DNA of 64,000 nt, taken from NCBI RefSeq assembly GCF_009805705.1, contig NZ_VSMB01000001.1, positions 1 through 64,000 on the forward strand, in the 5' to 3' direction. Positions within the stretch are counted from its first letter, which is position 1. Every line of letters begins with the position of its first letter. The stretch is from Ruania rhizosphaerae. GTDB taxonomy: Bacteria > Actinomycetota > Actinomycetes > Actinomycetales > Beutenbergiaceae. Below, piece after piece: positions 45,110 to 53,982 of this stretch. The notes beneath the pieces are model-generated. The model was not told the origin of the DNA. It was given only the letters and a program-made list of their open reading frames with translations, and did no database searches. A program made the translations under genes and the position numbers.

Positions 45110-45162
45110 CAGGCCCACGGATGTGTGTACAACCGTTCAAGCCTTCCCTAAGGTCGATCTTT

Positions 45163-47895
45163 GTGACAGGCGAGCCAGATCGCGACGGGCATGGCCCGCT
45201 CACGAGCGCCCATGCCGTGAGAGCCCGGCCCCATGAGGTGGCCGGTTCTGCGAGTGTGAGTTCGCACCAGGTCATCGTGCGAGAGCAGTTCGAACAGACT
45301 GAGCAGTTCGGGCAGTTCGAGCAGTTCGAGCATGTCCACCAGGCCCACGAGAACCAGTTGGTGCGCTCGCTGCGGGCCGGCCGCGGAGCACTGATCTTCG
45401 GCGAGGCCGGAACGGGAAAGTCACATCTGGCCTCTCGCGTCCTCACCGACGAGGGATACCCGGACCAGATCGCGAATCCCTCGCCCCCCGCCGTCCGGCG
45501 AACGGTTCCGCTCACCACAGCCTTCGACGGTCTCGTCCACGCCCTCGACCTCGATGGCCGCCCCGCGACGGCCGACGAGGCTGTGATCGCGGTGCAGGAT
45601 CATCTGACACCCGCACGCTCTGGTACGTGCGCGCCGCTGCTGCGGATCGACGGAGCACACCTCCTCGACAGCGCCAGCGCCGCCGTCATCGCCGAGCTGG
45701 TTCGCCTGCGCGCGATCACCCTCGTGGCGACGGCCCGCCCACACAGCGCATCGGCCGCTCCCTGGCACGGTCTGTGGCGCGACGACGTTCTCGACCGGAT
45801 CGATCTGCACGCACTGGCCCCGCACGAGACCGCGGGGCTGCTCACGACCATAGTCGGCGAGCCCGTCGCACCCGATGTCGTCCAGCACCTGTGGGACCGC
45901 AGCGGCGGCAACGTCCTCCACCTGCGTGAACTCACCACCGGTCTGCATGCACGGAGCGACCTGACGCGCAGCGGCCTGGCAGCGACGGAGCGGGTCAGGT
46001 CACTCAGCATCACCCCTGAACCCGTGCCCGCACTGCTGACTGTCGCCACGACCGAGCTGGCCGACCTGAACGACCAGGCACTGCAGGCGCTACGGGCTCT
46101 AGCCCTGCTGGGCCCCCTCACGCTCGGGACCCTGCTCGACAGCGTCGACCGGGAGACGGTCGAGAGCCTCCTGCACCGCGGACTGATCCGCACCCGGCCG
46201 GCAGAGCGTCTCCCAGAGCTGATGGTCGAACCCGCCCACAACCTCCTCCGCGAAGCGTTGCTGAGCACCACGCCGCCCGATCAGCGCCAGGAGATCTTGC
46301 AGGAAGCGGCGGGCCGTGGCGCGAACGGAGGAGTCCTCGGACGGCAGGCGGTACTCCTGCTGCTGTCGAAGGGATGGCCACTCGGGTACGCGACCATCCG
46401 CAGCGCTGTGGCAGAGGCGTTCGCTCATCGCCGCCCGGACGAGGTCGTCTGGCTGATCGACGCCACCTTCGGCCCGACCGGCTCCAATCGGCTGAGCACG
46501 ATCGAGACGATCACCCTCCTGCTCGACCGTGCCGAAGCACACCGGCTCCTGTCCCACACCGACGCCGCCCTGGACGATATCGCCGAGCTCCTGCCGCAAC
46601 TGCGGGGAGCCGTGGCCGCCGCCCCGGCCGATGCTCGTCTTCCCATGCTCGTGCTGACGGCCGCACGGTTGCGCGCCGATCTCGAGCAGCATGACCGCGA
46701 TGATCTCGACGCCGCGCTGAGCTCCTTGGCGGAGGCGAACCAGTGGATGGCCGAGCTGCCAACATCCGGCGACTCCGACCAGCCACGGATCGAGCTCGAG
46801 GTGTCCCGACTGCGCCATCTCGGATACGCCGGACGGCATCGTGACTCAGGCCCGCGCTCCCTCGACCTGCTGGGCGAGATCGCCGACCCACGAGTGGCCC
46901 TCCCGCTCGTGTACCCCACCGGGCTCGGCCTGCTCCAGGCCGGGCGATTCGAGGAGACGTGGAACATCGCCGCCCGTTATCGAGCCGCGATCGCCGCCGG
47001 ATCGGATGTTCACGGTGACGCGGCGGCCGAGCTCGCTGCCCTCGGGGTTCTCGCACATCTGGGGGCGGGTGAGATCGATCAGCTCGAGGCCATGACTCCG
47101 ACCAGGTTCGAGAATCCGCCCACGGGGGCGCCATGGCTGAACGCGCAGGTCGGCGCGGGCCTGACCGCCGCCGCACGCGGTACCTGGTCCCAGGCTCAGA
47201 GCAAGTTGGGCCCGGTGCACGAGCACCTCGACCTGCACGGACCCCCGGGGATCGGCGCCTACGCACGCGGGGTCGAGGCACTCGCGGCCGCAGCCGGAGG
47301 GGAACCGGCACGAGCTCAGGATCTGCTCACCGCCGTCCGCGCCATGGCCCGGAGCCAGACAGCCGTGCTCAGCGGCGAGTTGCGCCTGCTGCGCCTCGAC
47401 ACCATGTTGTGGCTACGTGCACCGTCGCTTCCCCGGGCAGCGCGCGCGCTCGCGTCGTGGGCCCATCTGTCGGGGCTCATGCGCATCGAGATGGAGGCGC
47501 TGCACCGATCCCTGGTGCTCGACCTGCGCGCCGGCCGGCCGCCCTACGACGGGGTTCTCGAACGCCTGCGGCAGCTCCGCGCTCACCTCGCGTCACCGCG
47601 TGTCGACGCACTCCTCTCACACGCCGAGGCCCTCGTGCGCACGGACGCCGACCTCGCTGGAATCGCCGAACGCCAGCTCAACGAGCGCGGCCTGTGGCTG
47701 CCTCCCGGACCTCAGACGCGTCACCTCACACCTCGCGAACGCGAGGTCGCGGCCCTCGCCCGGGCCCGCCTCACCAGCCGCACGATCGCCACCCGGCTCG
47801 GGGTCTCGGCCCGCACCGTCGATAGCCACCTCGCCAGCGTCTTCGCCAAGCTCGGCGTCTCCAGCAGGGAGGAACTGACCCATGCACTCCGGTGA
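45163..47895 (+). CDS. LuxR-family ATPase regulator (LAL type) 1
   Basis: 910 residues. The N-terminal nucleotide-binding domain has Walker A GEAGTGKS (about 79-86) and the TPARSGTCAPLLRIDGAHLL Walker B region. A long helical TPR-like middle and a C-terminal LuxR helix-turn-helix (LTPREREVAALARARLTSRT onward) follow. GTG 45163 after AAGG is chosen; an ATG at 45121 would sit too close to the operator. Residues EQFEQTEQFGQFEQFEH near the start come from a degenerate tandem repeat. Divergent from the sheath operon and overlapping the second regulator gene, it is the likely activator of the CIS boxes. Confidence 0.85.
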   Translation: MTGEPDRDGHGPLTSAHAVRARPHEVAGSASVSSHQVIVREQFEQTEQFGQFEQFEHVHQAHENQLVRSLRAGRGALIFGEAGTGKSHLASRVLTDEGYPDQIANPSPPAVRRTVPLTTAFDGLVHALDLDGRPATADEAVIAVQDHLTPARSGTCAPLLRIDGAHLLDSASAAVIAELVRLRAITLVATARPHSASAAPWHGLWRDDVLDRIDLHALAPHETAGLLTTIVGEPVAPDVVQHLWDRSGGNVLHLRELTTGLHARSDLTRSGLAATERVRSLSITPEPVPALLTVATTELADLNDQALQALRALALLGPLTLGTLLDSVDRETVESLLHRGLIRTRPAERLPELMVEPAHNLLREALLSTTPPDQRQEILQEAAGRGANGGVLGRQAVLLLLSKGWPLGYATIRSAVAEAFAHRRPDEVVWLIDATFGPTGSNRLSTIETITLLLDRAEAHRLLSHTDAALDDIAELLPQLRGAVAAAPADARLPMLVLTAARLRADLEQHDRDDLDAALSSLAEANQWMAELPTSGDSDQPRIELEVSRLRHLGYAGRHRDSGPRSLDLLGEIADPRVALPLVYPTGLGLLQAGRFEETWNIAARYRAAIAAGSDVHGDAAAELAALGVLAHLGAGEIDQLEAMTPTRFENPPTGAPWLNAQVGAGLTAAARGTWSQAQSKLGPVHEHLDLHGPPGIGAYARGVEALAAAAGGEPARAQDLLTAVRAMARSQTAVLSGELRLLRLDTMLWLRAPSLPRAARALASWAHLSGLMRIEMEALHRSLVLDLRAGRPPYDGVLERLRQLRAHLASPRVDALLSHAEALVRTDADLAGIAERQLNERGLWLPPGPQTRHLTPREREVAALARARLTSRTIATRLGVSARTVDSHLASVFAKLGVSSREELTHALR

Positions 47896-50458
47896 GCTCG
47901 TCGCAGCGCCCCCTCGCCCCCGCCGACCGTCGGCACTGTCCGAACCGCCGGAACCCCTGTCGGTCTCGCCCCAGCAGCCGGCCCTGATCCGGGAGGCGCT
48001 CTCAGCCGGCCACTCCGTCATTGTCCAAGGGGAGGTCGGTAGCGGCAAGACGCACCTGATCAACGCCGCCGTACGCGATGGACTCCTGCGAGAACGACGC
48101 CTCGTCGATCTCACCTCCACCCCGAGCAGGCCCTCATCGTGGCAGCCCCTGGTCGAGAAGGCAGGTTCCCGCGGCGATGTCGCGGCCGGTGCCACCGCAC
48201 TGTGGGACTGGCTGGCGCTGCCGGGCCAGGGCGAGGTCCTGCTCCGGCTCGAGGACGCACACCTTCTCGACGACGCAGTCCTGCGCGCTGTCGAGGAGGT
48301 GGCTGAGCGCCCGGGGATGGCGCTCGTTGCCAGCCACAGCGCCCACCCGAGCGGGCCGGCCGTGCTCGCGGACCTGACCGATGTGGTGACTTTTCAGGTC
48401 CAGCCGATGAACACGGCACAGACCGAAGCGCTGCTGGCGGACATGCTCGGCGGCTTTCCCACGGCGGACGCCGTGCACCGGCTCTGGATCGCCTCCCGCG
48501 GCAACCCCTTCTACCTGTGCGAGCTGGTGAGGGACCATCGCCAGCGTGGCGATCTGTTCGCCAGCGACGGCGTCTGGGTGTGGACCGGGATCCCGACGCT
48601 GACGGACCGCATGATGGAGGCAGCCTTCCATGACCTCCGTGGCCTGGTTGAGGTGGAGCGAGCGGTCGTCGAACGCGCCGCCGTCGCGGGCGGGGTGCCT
48701 GCCGCCACCGTTGCGGACCGGGTCAGCAGGCGACTCCTACGCCGCGGTCTACTGCGCCCTGGCCAGGGCGGAAGGGACTCCGGCGATCCCACACACCTGG
48801 AAGTGACGCATCCACTCCGGGCGGACGCCATCGCCGCTCAGGTCTCGAACACCCGGCGCCACGACCTGATCGCCGGCAGCCCGGTCGCACCGGCGCCGTC
48901 CGCACCGCAGGACCTCGTGCGATCGGTCTCACGCAGAGTGCGCGCCGACGTGGACGTCCCGCTGCCCGAGTTGCTGCGCGCCTGCGATCATGCGGTGCGC
49001 GCGGACGAGCCACAGATCGCCGTGGAGCTGACCGGTACGGTGCTGCGGCGCGGGATCAACCCAGTCGGGACCATCCAGGCCCTCACTGCCCGCGCCACCG
49101 CCCACCTGCGCCTCGGGGACATCAACGCCGCATTGTCCGATCTTGCATCGGCCCGCTCAGCCATGGTGCTCTCGGACGACTCCGGAGCGGAGGTACTCGA
49201 TGCCTACCTCCCGGCGATCCGCCACGAAACAACCGTGCGGCACTTTCTCGCCATGGACACCGAGGCGGCGTTGGGCATGCTCAGCTCGACCGCACGCTGG
49301 TTGCGCCCTCAGGCGAGGACCAACGAGGCTGTCGCACAGGCGCTCACGAACGTCGAGGCGTTGTACCTGTCCCACCTCGCCTGGGCGGGCCGGCATCCCG
49401 AGATGGTGGACGAGGCACACCAGCGGTTGCGCGACAACCCGCACCTGGAGCAGGTCGTACAGCTCGTCGGACCGACGGCAGTCGCCCTCGCCCTCACGGG
49501 CCGAGCCCACGAAGCCGAGGCGCTGTTCCGCCGATTTCTTCCCGTGATCTCCAGCGATCGTGTGCTGCAAGGGTGGAACCCAGGATCCTTCACCCTGCTC
49601 CGATTCTTCCTGCTCGTGCTCATCGGCGAGATCGACGCGGCCGAACGCACCGAACCGACCGCAGGCACCGATATCGACATGGTCGGCCTGCACCTGCGCC
49701 GCGGGACCGTGGCCTCCGCCCGCGGAGAGTGGGTCACCGCACGACAGGAGCTCCGGGCAGCGAACGCCCGTCTCCGTGTGCGCGACACCCTCGGCGTCGC
49801 CGCCTACAGCCTCGCCCAGGAGGCGAAGGTCGCCGCAGCCGCCGGCGAGAGCGCCGCCGCTCGCGCACTGCTCAGCGAGCTGGCCACGACCCCCCGGCGA
49901 TGCTCCTGGGTGACCGGCGCCTTCTTGGACCTTCACATGGTCGATGCTCTCCTCTGGCTGCGCGATCCCAGCATCACCGACGTCACGACGCGCCTCGCGG
50001 CTGCCGCCGCACGGGACCGCCAGTACGCCGTCGAGCTCGAGGCTCTGCACCGGCTCGTCGTCGCCGTCGGCCCGTCGGCGGCACAGGCAGCGATCGGCGA
50101 GCCACTCGCAGAGCGCGTCGGGATGCTCGCCGACCATGTTGACGGGCGGCGCAGTGAGGCCGTGGTCGCCCACCTGACAGCGCTGCTCGGGAGCAGGAGG
50201 CGAGCCGCCACGCAGGCTGCGGACCGTTTGCGTGAGCTGGGTGTGGCTCTTCCGCCCGCTCATGAGCCCGCCCCTCTGACTCGCCGGGAGCGGGAAGTCG
50301 CGACCCTCGCGGCCGGTGGCATGACCAGCAAGGCGATCGCACAGCGGCTCGTGCTGTCCGTCCGAACGGTCGATTCCCATCTGGCCGGTGCCTACCGGAA
50401 GCTCGGGGTCAGCTCACGGGAGCGCCTCTCCGCGGCCCTGACTGCCGCGGGCGGGTGA
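47882..50458 (+). CDS. LuxR-family ATPase regulator (LAL type) 2
   Basis: 858-residue paralogue of regulator 1. Walker A is GEVGSGKT (about residues 52-59), Walker B region LLRLEDAHLLDD, then a TPR-like middle and the C-terminal helix-turn-helix LTRREREVATLAAGGMTSKA. The gene overlaps regulator 1 by 14 bases, so the two are co-transcribed and could act as a heteromer. It ends 5 bases before the convergent membrane-protein gene. Confidence 0.85.
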   Translation: MHSGELVAAPPRPRRPSALSEPPEPLSVSPQQPALIREALSAGHSVIVQGEVGSGKTHLINAAVRDGLLRERRLVDLTSTPSRPSSWQPLVEKAGSRGDVAAGATALWDWLALPGQGEVLLRLEDAHLLDDAVLRAVEEVAERPGMALVASHSAHPSGPAVLADLTDVVTFQVQPMNTAQTEALLADMLGGFPTADAVHRLWIASRGNPFYLCELVRDHRQRGDLFASDGVWVWTGIPTLTDRMMEAAFHDLRGLVEVERAVVERAAVAGGVPAATVADRVSRRLLRRGLLRPGQGGRDSGDPTHLEVTHPLRADAIAAQVSNTRRHDLIAGSPVAPAPSAPQDLVRSVSRRVRADVDVPLPELLRACDHAVRADEPQIAVELTGTVLRRGINPVGTIQALTARATAHLRLGDINAALSDLASARSAMVLSDDSGAEVLDAYLPAIRHETTVRHFLAMDTEAALGMLSSTARWLRPQARTNEAVAQALTNVEALYLSHLAWAGRHPEMVDEAHQRLRDNPHLEQVVQLVGPTAVALALTGRAHEAEALFRRFLPVISSDRVLQGWNPGSFTLLRFFLLVLIGEIDAAERTEPTAGTDIDMVGLHLRRGTVASARGEWVTARQELRAANARLRVRDTLGVAAYSLAQEAKVAAAAGESAAARALLSELATTPRRCSWVTGAFLDLHMVDALLWLRDPSITDVTTRLAAAAARDRQYAVELEALHRLVVAVGPSAAQAAIGEPLAERVGMLADHVDGRRSEAVVAHLTALLGSRRRAATQAADRLRELGVALPPAHEPAPLTRREREVATLAAGGMTSKAIAQRLVLSVRTVDSHLAGAYRKLGVSSRERLSAALTAAGG

Positions 50459-50463
50459 AGGCG

Positions 50464-51162
50464 CTAGGCCATGCCCGGGTCGTACCCTGCCCGTAGCCAG
50501 ACGTGCCGCGGAACCTGGTCGACGATCCCGTACAGCAGGTTGGCGTAGGCGTCGATGTACTGCTCCTGCTGCCGCCCGCTGACGTTCATCAGGATGTCCT
50601 GCCCCTCGATCGAGATGGTGCGGCGCAGTGCGTCCGGCTGCATCAGTCGCTCCATCATTCGCGGGTGGATCACGTCGTAGGCGTACTGCCCGGGAGGCGC
50701 TTTGACGCGCCAGGCGTCGTTGAATGCCTCGGACTCGAACTCGATGTCCTGACCGCCGAAGAACTTGGCGATCGAGTCGCCCATGCCCTCCGGGCTCAGC
50801 TGCAACCATGGCAGCGGGGCGGGCAGGTGCATCGCGATGACGTGGAAGGTGTGGGTACTGCGGTTCTTCCCCGATCCGGTCGTGTACTTGTACGTCATCG
50901 ACACCACGTGCCGTCCGTGAAAGTCGCCGCTCAGCACATTGGTCGCCCGCCGTGAGCTCCCCCGGCCGAACGGCTCACTCCGCCAGCGCGAGACCAGGTG
51001 CGGTGCCGATGGCGTGTACCGCCACCCGCGTGCCGCCGCCCATCGAGCCAAGTGCTCCCGGCGCTTCTTCGCCTGATGCCGACTGAACGCGATCACGCCG
51101 ATGACGAACGCGGGTATGAGTACCCACGTCAGGATCGGCACGAACGAGAAGCCCGAGTCCAC
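50464..51162 (-). CDS. Single-helix membrane protein, paralogue of the 13.8-kb protein
   Basis: 232 residues. The N-terminal helix (ILTWVLIPAFVIGVIAFSR) and the cytoplasmic motifs WAAARGWRY, PFGRGSSRR, VSMTYKY and PRHVWLRAGYDPG repeat those of the protein at 13803-14495; I estimate 40-50 percent identity by eye. Here it is a single-gene unit with its own promoter, whereas the other copy follows a lipoprotein gene. Together they bracket the injection-system locus. Function unknown. Confidence 0.75.
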   Translation of the reverse strand: MDSGFSFVPILTWVLIPAFVIGVIAFSRHQAKKRREHLARWAAARGWRYTPSAPHLVSRWRSEPFGRGSSRRATNVLSGDFHGRHVVSMTYKYTTGSGKNRSTHTFHVIAMHLPAPLPWLQLSPEGMGDSIAKFFGGQDIEFESEAFNDAWRVKAPPGQYAYDVIHPRMMERLMQPDALRRTISIEGQDILMNVSGRQQEQYIDAYANLLYGIVDQVPRHVWLRAGYDPGMA

Positions 51163-51191
51163 GCGTCACACCCTTCTTCGACTACTGCGCG

Positions 51192-51220
51192 ACCCTAGCA
51201 ACCTCACGGGCCCCGGCCGA
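51192..51220 (-). promoter_or_regulatory. Promoter of the 50.5-kb membrane protein
   Basis: On the reverse strand TCGGCC (51215-51220), 17 bases, TAGGGT (51192-51197), within the same conserved block as the promoter at 15731-15759. Predicted leader about 23 bases. Confidence 0.6.
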
Positions 51221-51265
51221 TGGGCACACCTGCCCCCGGAACTGGTGCCACTGCGGCGGCGGGGA

Positions 51266-51727
51266 TCAGGCTCCTCCCGGCGGTCCCACCCACAGCATCA
51301 CCCGGAACACCAGGGCGGTCACGGCCACCGCCACAAGCACGAACCGCACCGGACGGCGCAGCACCTCCGCGAGCGCCCGCTCCACCACACTCCGGTCTCC
51401 CCCACTGCTCCGCAGCCGCCACTGCGGCCCCGCCAAGCCATTCCTGCGCACCCACCGCTCGAACGGGATCGTCGCGAACGGCGGGATGGCACTGGCCAGG
51501 CCGAGCACGATCGTGCCGGCACGCCACCGCTGGTCGATCCCGACCACCACCGTGCTCACGCAGTACAGCAGGAACACGAACCCGTGGATCGGCCCAGCGA
51601 TCGTCACCCCGAGGTCGGTGGTGGAGGTGAGGTACTTCAGCGCCATACCGATCAGCAGCAGTGCCCAGGTGACCGCTTCGGCGTCGGCGAGGAGTCGGTG
51701 CAGGCGGCCCGGGCCGAGAGTTCTCAT
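51266..51727 (-). CDS. DUF3817 integral membrane protein
   Basis: 153 residues with three or four membrane helices. The DUF3817 pattern is clear: HRLLADAEAVTWALLLIGMALKY, GPIHGFVFLLYCVSTVVVG, LASAIPPFATIPFERWVRR; an additional C-terminal helix (VRFVLVAVAVTALVFRVMLW) follows a loop. ATG 51727 is chosen because the upstream extension has no hydrophobic or conserved content. Function unknown for the family. Confidence 0.85.
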   Translation of the reverse strand: MRTLGPGRLHRLLADAEAVTWALLLIGMALKYLTSTTDLGVTIAGPIHGFVFLLYCVSTVVVGIDQRWRAGTIVLGLASAIPPFATIPFERWVRRNGLAGPQWRLRSSGGDRSVVERALAEVLRRPVRFVLVAVAVTALVFRVMLWVGPPGGA

Positions 51728-51857
51728 CGGGTCATTGTCTCGTGCCCGCGGCAGGCCGGTGAAGGATCGGCGCAGGCTGCGACGATCTGGTGAAGGCTCC
51801 GGGCGGATCGCGAGCAATGCGCCGGGTTCCCTCTCGCTCGCTGGCAGGCTCACCCAC

Positions 51858-52736
51858 GTGACCAGCCAGCACTCCACCCCCAGCGGCGAAGCCGCCCTTC
51901 CAGCCACCCCGACGGCGCAGCGCACCCTCCTACGGACGGCCACCTCCGCCGTCGGGCAGCTGACGCGCTTCACCTGGCTGGAGGTGCAGTGCTGCCTGTT
52001 CCCGCTGGCGATCTTCGCCGGCCTGGCGGCCAGCGCGGTGGTGGATCTGCCGATCGCCCGCTACGACGCGCTCCTTGTCTACGCCCTCGCTGTCACAGTC
52101 CTGTTCTGGGTGTTGCGGCTGGAGACCGGCAGGGAGGTGGCGGTGATCTTCGGCTTCCACCTGATCGGGCTGGCGCTGGAGGTCTTCAAGGTGCACGTGG
52201 GGTCGTGGTCCTACCCGGACGAAGGCCTGCTCCGGGTGGGCGGAGTGCCGCTGTACTCGGGCTTCATGTACGCCGCGGTCGGTTCCTACATCTGCCAGGC
52301 GTTCCGGCGGTTCGAGCTGCGGGTGGACCACTTCCCGGTGGTTCCGACCGCGATGCTGGCCGTGGCGGCGTATGCGAACTTCTACACCCACCACTGGCTG
52401 CCGGACGTGCGGTGGCTGATCGCAGCGGGGTTCGTGGTGATGCTGTGGCGCTCGCGCGTCGCGTTCACCGTCGGCCAGGCGCGCTACCGGATGCCGCTGA
52501 GCGTGAGCTTCGTGCTGATCGGGTTCTTCCTGTGGGTGGCCGAGAATGCGGGGACGTTCCTGGGGGCGTGGCAGTACCCGAGCCAGGCGCAGATCTGGGA
52601 GATGGTGCACACCGGCAAGTGGGGCTCGTGGGCGTTGCTGGTCTCGCTCAGTTTCGTGCTGGTGGCTGCGGTGAAGATGCGCGAGGGCCGGTTCTATGGG
52701 GAGCCGGGCGCGACGCCTGCAGTGCAGCGGCGCTGA
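51858..52736 (+). CDS. DUF817 integral membrane protein
   Basis: 292 residues with about seven membrane helices. Conserved segments include FTWLEVQCCLFPLAIFAGLA, HLIGLALEVFKVHVGSWSYP, GVPLYSGFMYAAVGSYICQA, YANFYTHHWLPD and WVAENAGTFLGAWQYP, with many potential metal- or haem-ligand His and Trp residues. GTG 51858 lacks a strong ribosome site but precedes the first conserved segment sensibly. It is divergent from the DUF3817 gene. The family has no assigned function. Confidence 0.82.
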   Translation: MTSQHSTPSGEAALPATPTAQRTLLRTATSAVGQLTRFTWLEVQCCLFPLAIFAGLAASAVVDLPIARYDALLVYALAVTVLFWVLRLETGREVAVIFGFHLIGLALEVFKVHVGSWSYPDEGLLRVGGVPLYSGFMYAAVGSYICQAFRRFELRVDHFPVVPTAMLAVAAYANFYTHHWLPDVRWLIAAGFVVMLWRSRVAFTVGQARYRMPLSVSFVLIGFFLWVAENAGTFLGAWQYPSQAQIWEMVHTGKWGSWALLVSLSFVLVAAVKMREGRFYGEPGATPAVQRR

Positions 52737-52896
52737 CTCGTCCGGCTCTGGTTCGAGGTGCCCGACCACCAACTACTCCGGCCAACGTGGCGCAATCGAC
52801 ACGAATGCGTCATCCCCAGCACCATGGTGCCGCGCACTCCCGTACCCGTGTCTCGCCGGTCACGCACTCGGCTCGAGGGCGACTCGGGCAGCGACG
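52737..52896. other. Convergent intergenic region
   Basis: 160 bases between the convergent DUF817 and dioxygenase genes. It holds a 12-bp palindrome GCACCATGGTGC (52819-52830) that could be the core of a weak terminator. No gene is visible. Confidence 0.35.
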
Positions 52897-53763
52897 TCAG
52901 GCGGCACTGACCTCGATCAGGGTGTTCCACGGGTCGTCGAACCGCAGGGTCTGCCCGTCGTGGCGCCCCTGGATGCCGGCGTGGGTGAGGCGGTCGGTGA
53001 GCGCGGTGACGTCGTCGATGCTCGGTACCTCGATGCTGACCTGCCCCAGGCCGAGGGAGGCCGCGCGCGGACCGGCTCCGGCAGAGTTCCAGGTGTTCAT
53101 GCCGATGTGGTGGTGGTACCCACCGGCCGCGATGAACATGGCCTGCCGCCCGAAGGTGGCCATCACCGCGAAGCCGAGCGTGTCCACGTAGAAGGCCTTG
53201 GCGGTCGGGATGTCTCCCACCTGCAGATGCACATGCCCGATGACGGCGTCCGGCTCCTGAGCGGGAACCTCGCCCTGGTCAGGGGTCGCCAGGTGCTCGC
53301 GCATGAAGGCATTCGGGTCGAGCGGGAAGGAGTCCATCCGCACCCCGCCGCCGGGTGTGCGGGTCCACTGCTCGCGAGGGCGGTCGAGGTAGAGCTCGAC
53401 GCCATTGCCCTCCGGGTCGTCGAAGTAGAAAGCCTCGGAGACCAGGTGATCGGCGGAGCCGGTGAAGCTGGCGGGGGCAAAATGCGCCACACTGGCCAGG
53501 GAGCGAGCTAGCGCCGGGGCACTGTCGAACAGGATGGCGGTGTGGAACAGGCCGGCATCGCGGCGGGAGAAGCTCGGCAGGTCGCGCTCTGCCCGCATCC
53601 TCACGATCGGCGTCCTCCCACGCCCGAGCACGGCCGTCGGCCCGGCATGCTCGAGCACATCGAGCCCGATCCCGGTGGCGTAGTAGGCGATCATGGCGTC
53701 GAGGTCGCGCACGAGCAGGTCCACGGTGCCCATGGCTGTGTCCTGGGCGAGACGGTCGGTCAT
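52897..53763 (-). CDS. Two-domain VOC family ring-cleavage dioxygenase
   Basis: 288 residues forming two vicinal-oxygen-chelate modules. Module 1 (VDLLVRDLDAMIAYYATGIGLDVL ... LFHTAILF ... DHLVSEAFYFDDPEGNGVELYLD) and module 2 (VIGHVHLQVGDIPTAKAFYVDTLGF ... GYHHHIGMNTW) contain His and Glu metal ligands of Fe(II) extradiol enzymes. Similar to catechol-2,3-dioxygenase CatE-type proteins; substrate uncertain. ATG 53763 follows AGGAGTG. Confidence 0.88.
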   Translation of the reverse strand: MTDRLAQDTAMGTVDLLVRDLDAMIAYYATGIGLDVLEHAGPTAVLGRGRTPIVRMRAERDLPSFSRRDAGLFHTAILFDSAPALARSLASVAHFAPASFTGSADHLVSEAFYFDDPEGNGVELYLDRPREQWTRTPGGGVRMDSFPLDPNAFMREHLATPDQGEVPAQEPDAVIGHVHLQVGDIPTAKAFYVDTLGFAVMATFGRQAMFIAAGGYHHHIGMNTWNSAGAGPRAASLGLGQVSIEVPSIDDVTALTDRLTHAGIQGRHDGQTLRFDDPWNTLIEVSAA

Positions 53764-53956
53764 GTCGATCACTCCTGATAGTTGATAGTTCAACCATCTC
53801 ACGAGCGTGAGCACCTGACAACCCTTCCCTCCACGAAATCAATCGTCGATCTGGCGGTCGGGCACGCGGTGTCGACGACCACATCGACGTTTGATTTCAC
53901 CTACCCCGGGGGGAACATGGGTGACACTTCCCCGCCGCGACAGCGCGTCGTGACGA

Positions 53957-53976
53957 TACAGGGAACTCTGTACTAT
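53957..53976 (+). promoter_or_regulatory. Operator and -10 of a leaderless ArsR gene
   Basis: TACAG-GGAACT-CTGTA (53957-53972) is an inverted repeat that overlaps TACTAT (53971-53976), a good -10 box. That box ends six bases before the ATG, so transcription should start at or next to the start codon. Confidence 0.55.
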
Positions 53977-53982
53977 TGAAGT

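Noticed and set aside
15897-50458. Prophage or R-type tailocin on a prophage remnant
   Set aside because: No integrase, terminase, portal, capsid, lysin or att-like repeats; AAA+ ATPase, DUF4157 and DUF4255 genes place it with eCIS rather than phage.
52819-52830. Palindrome GCACCATGGTGC as an operator
   Set aside because: It lies between convergent genes with no promoter nearby; at most part of a weak terminator.
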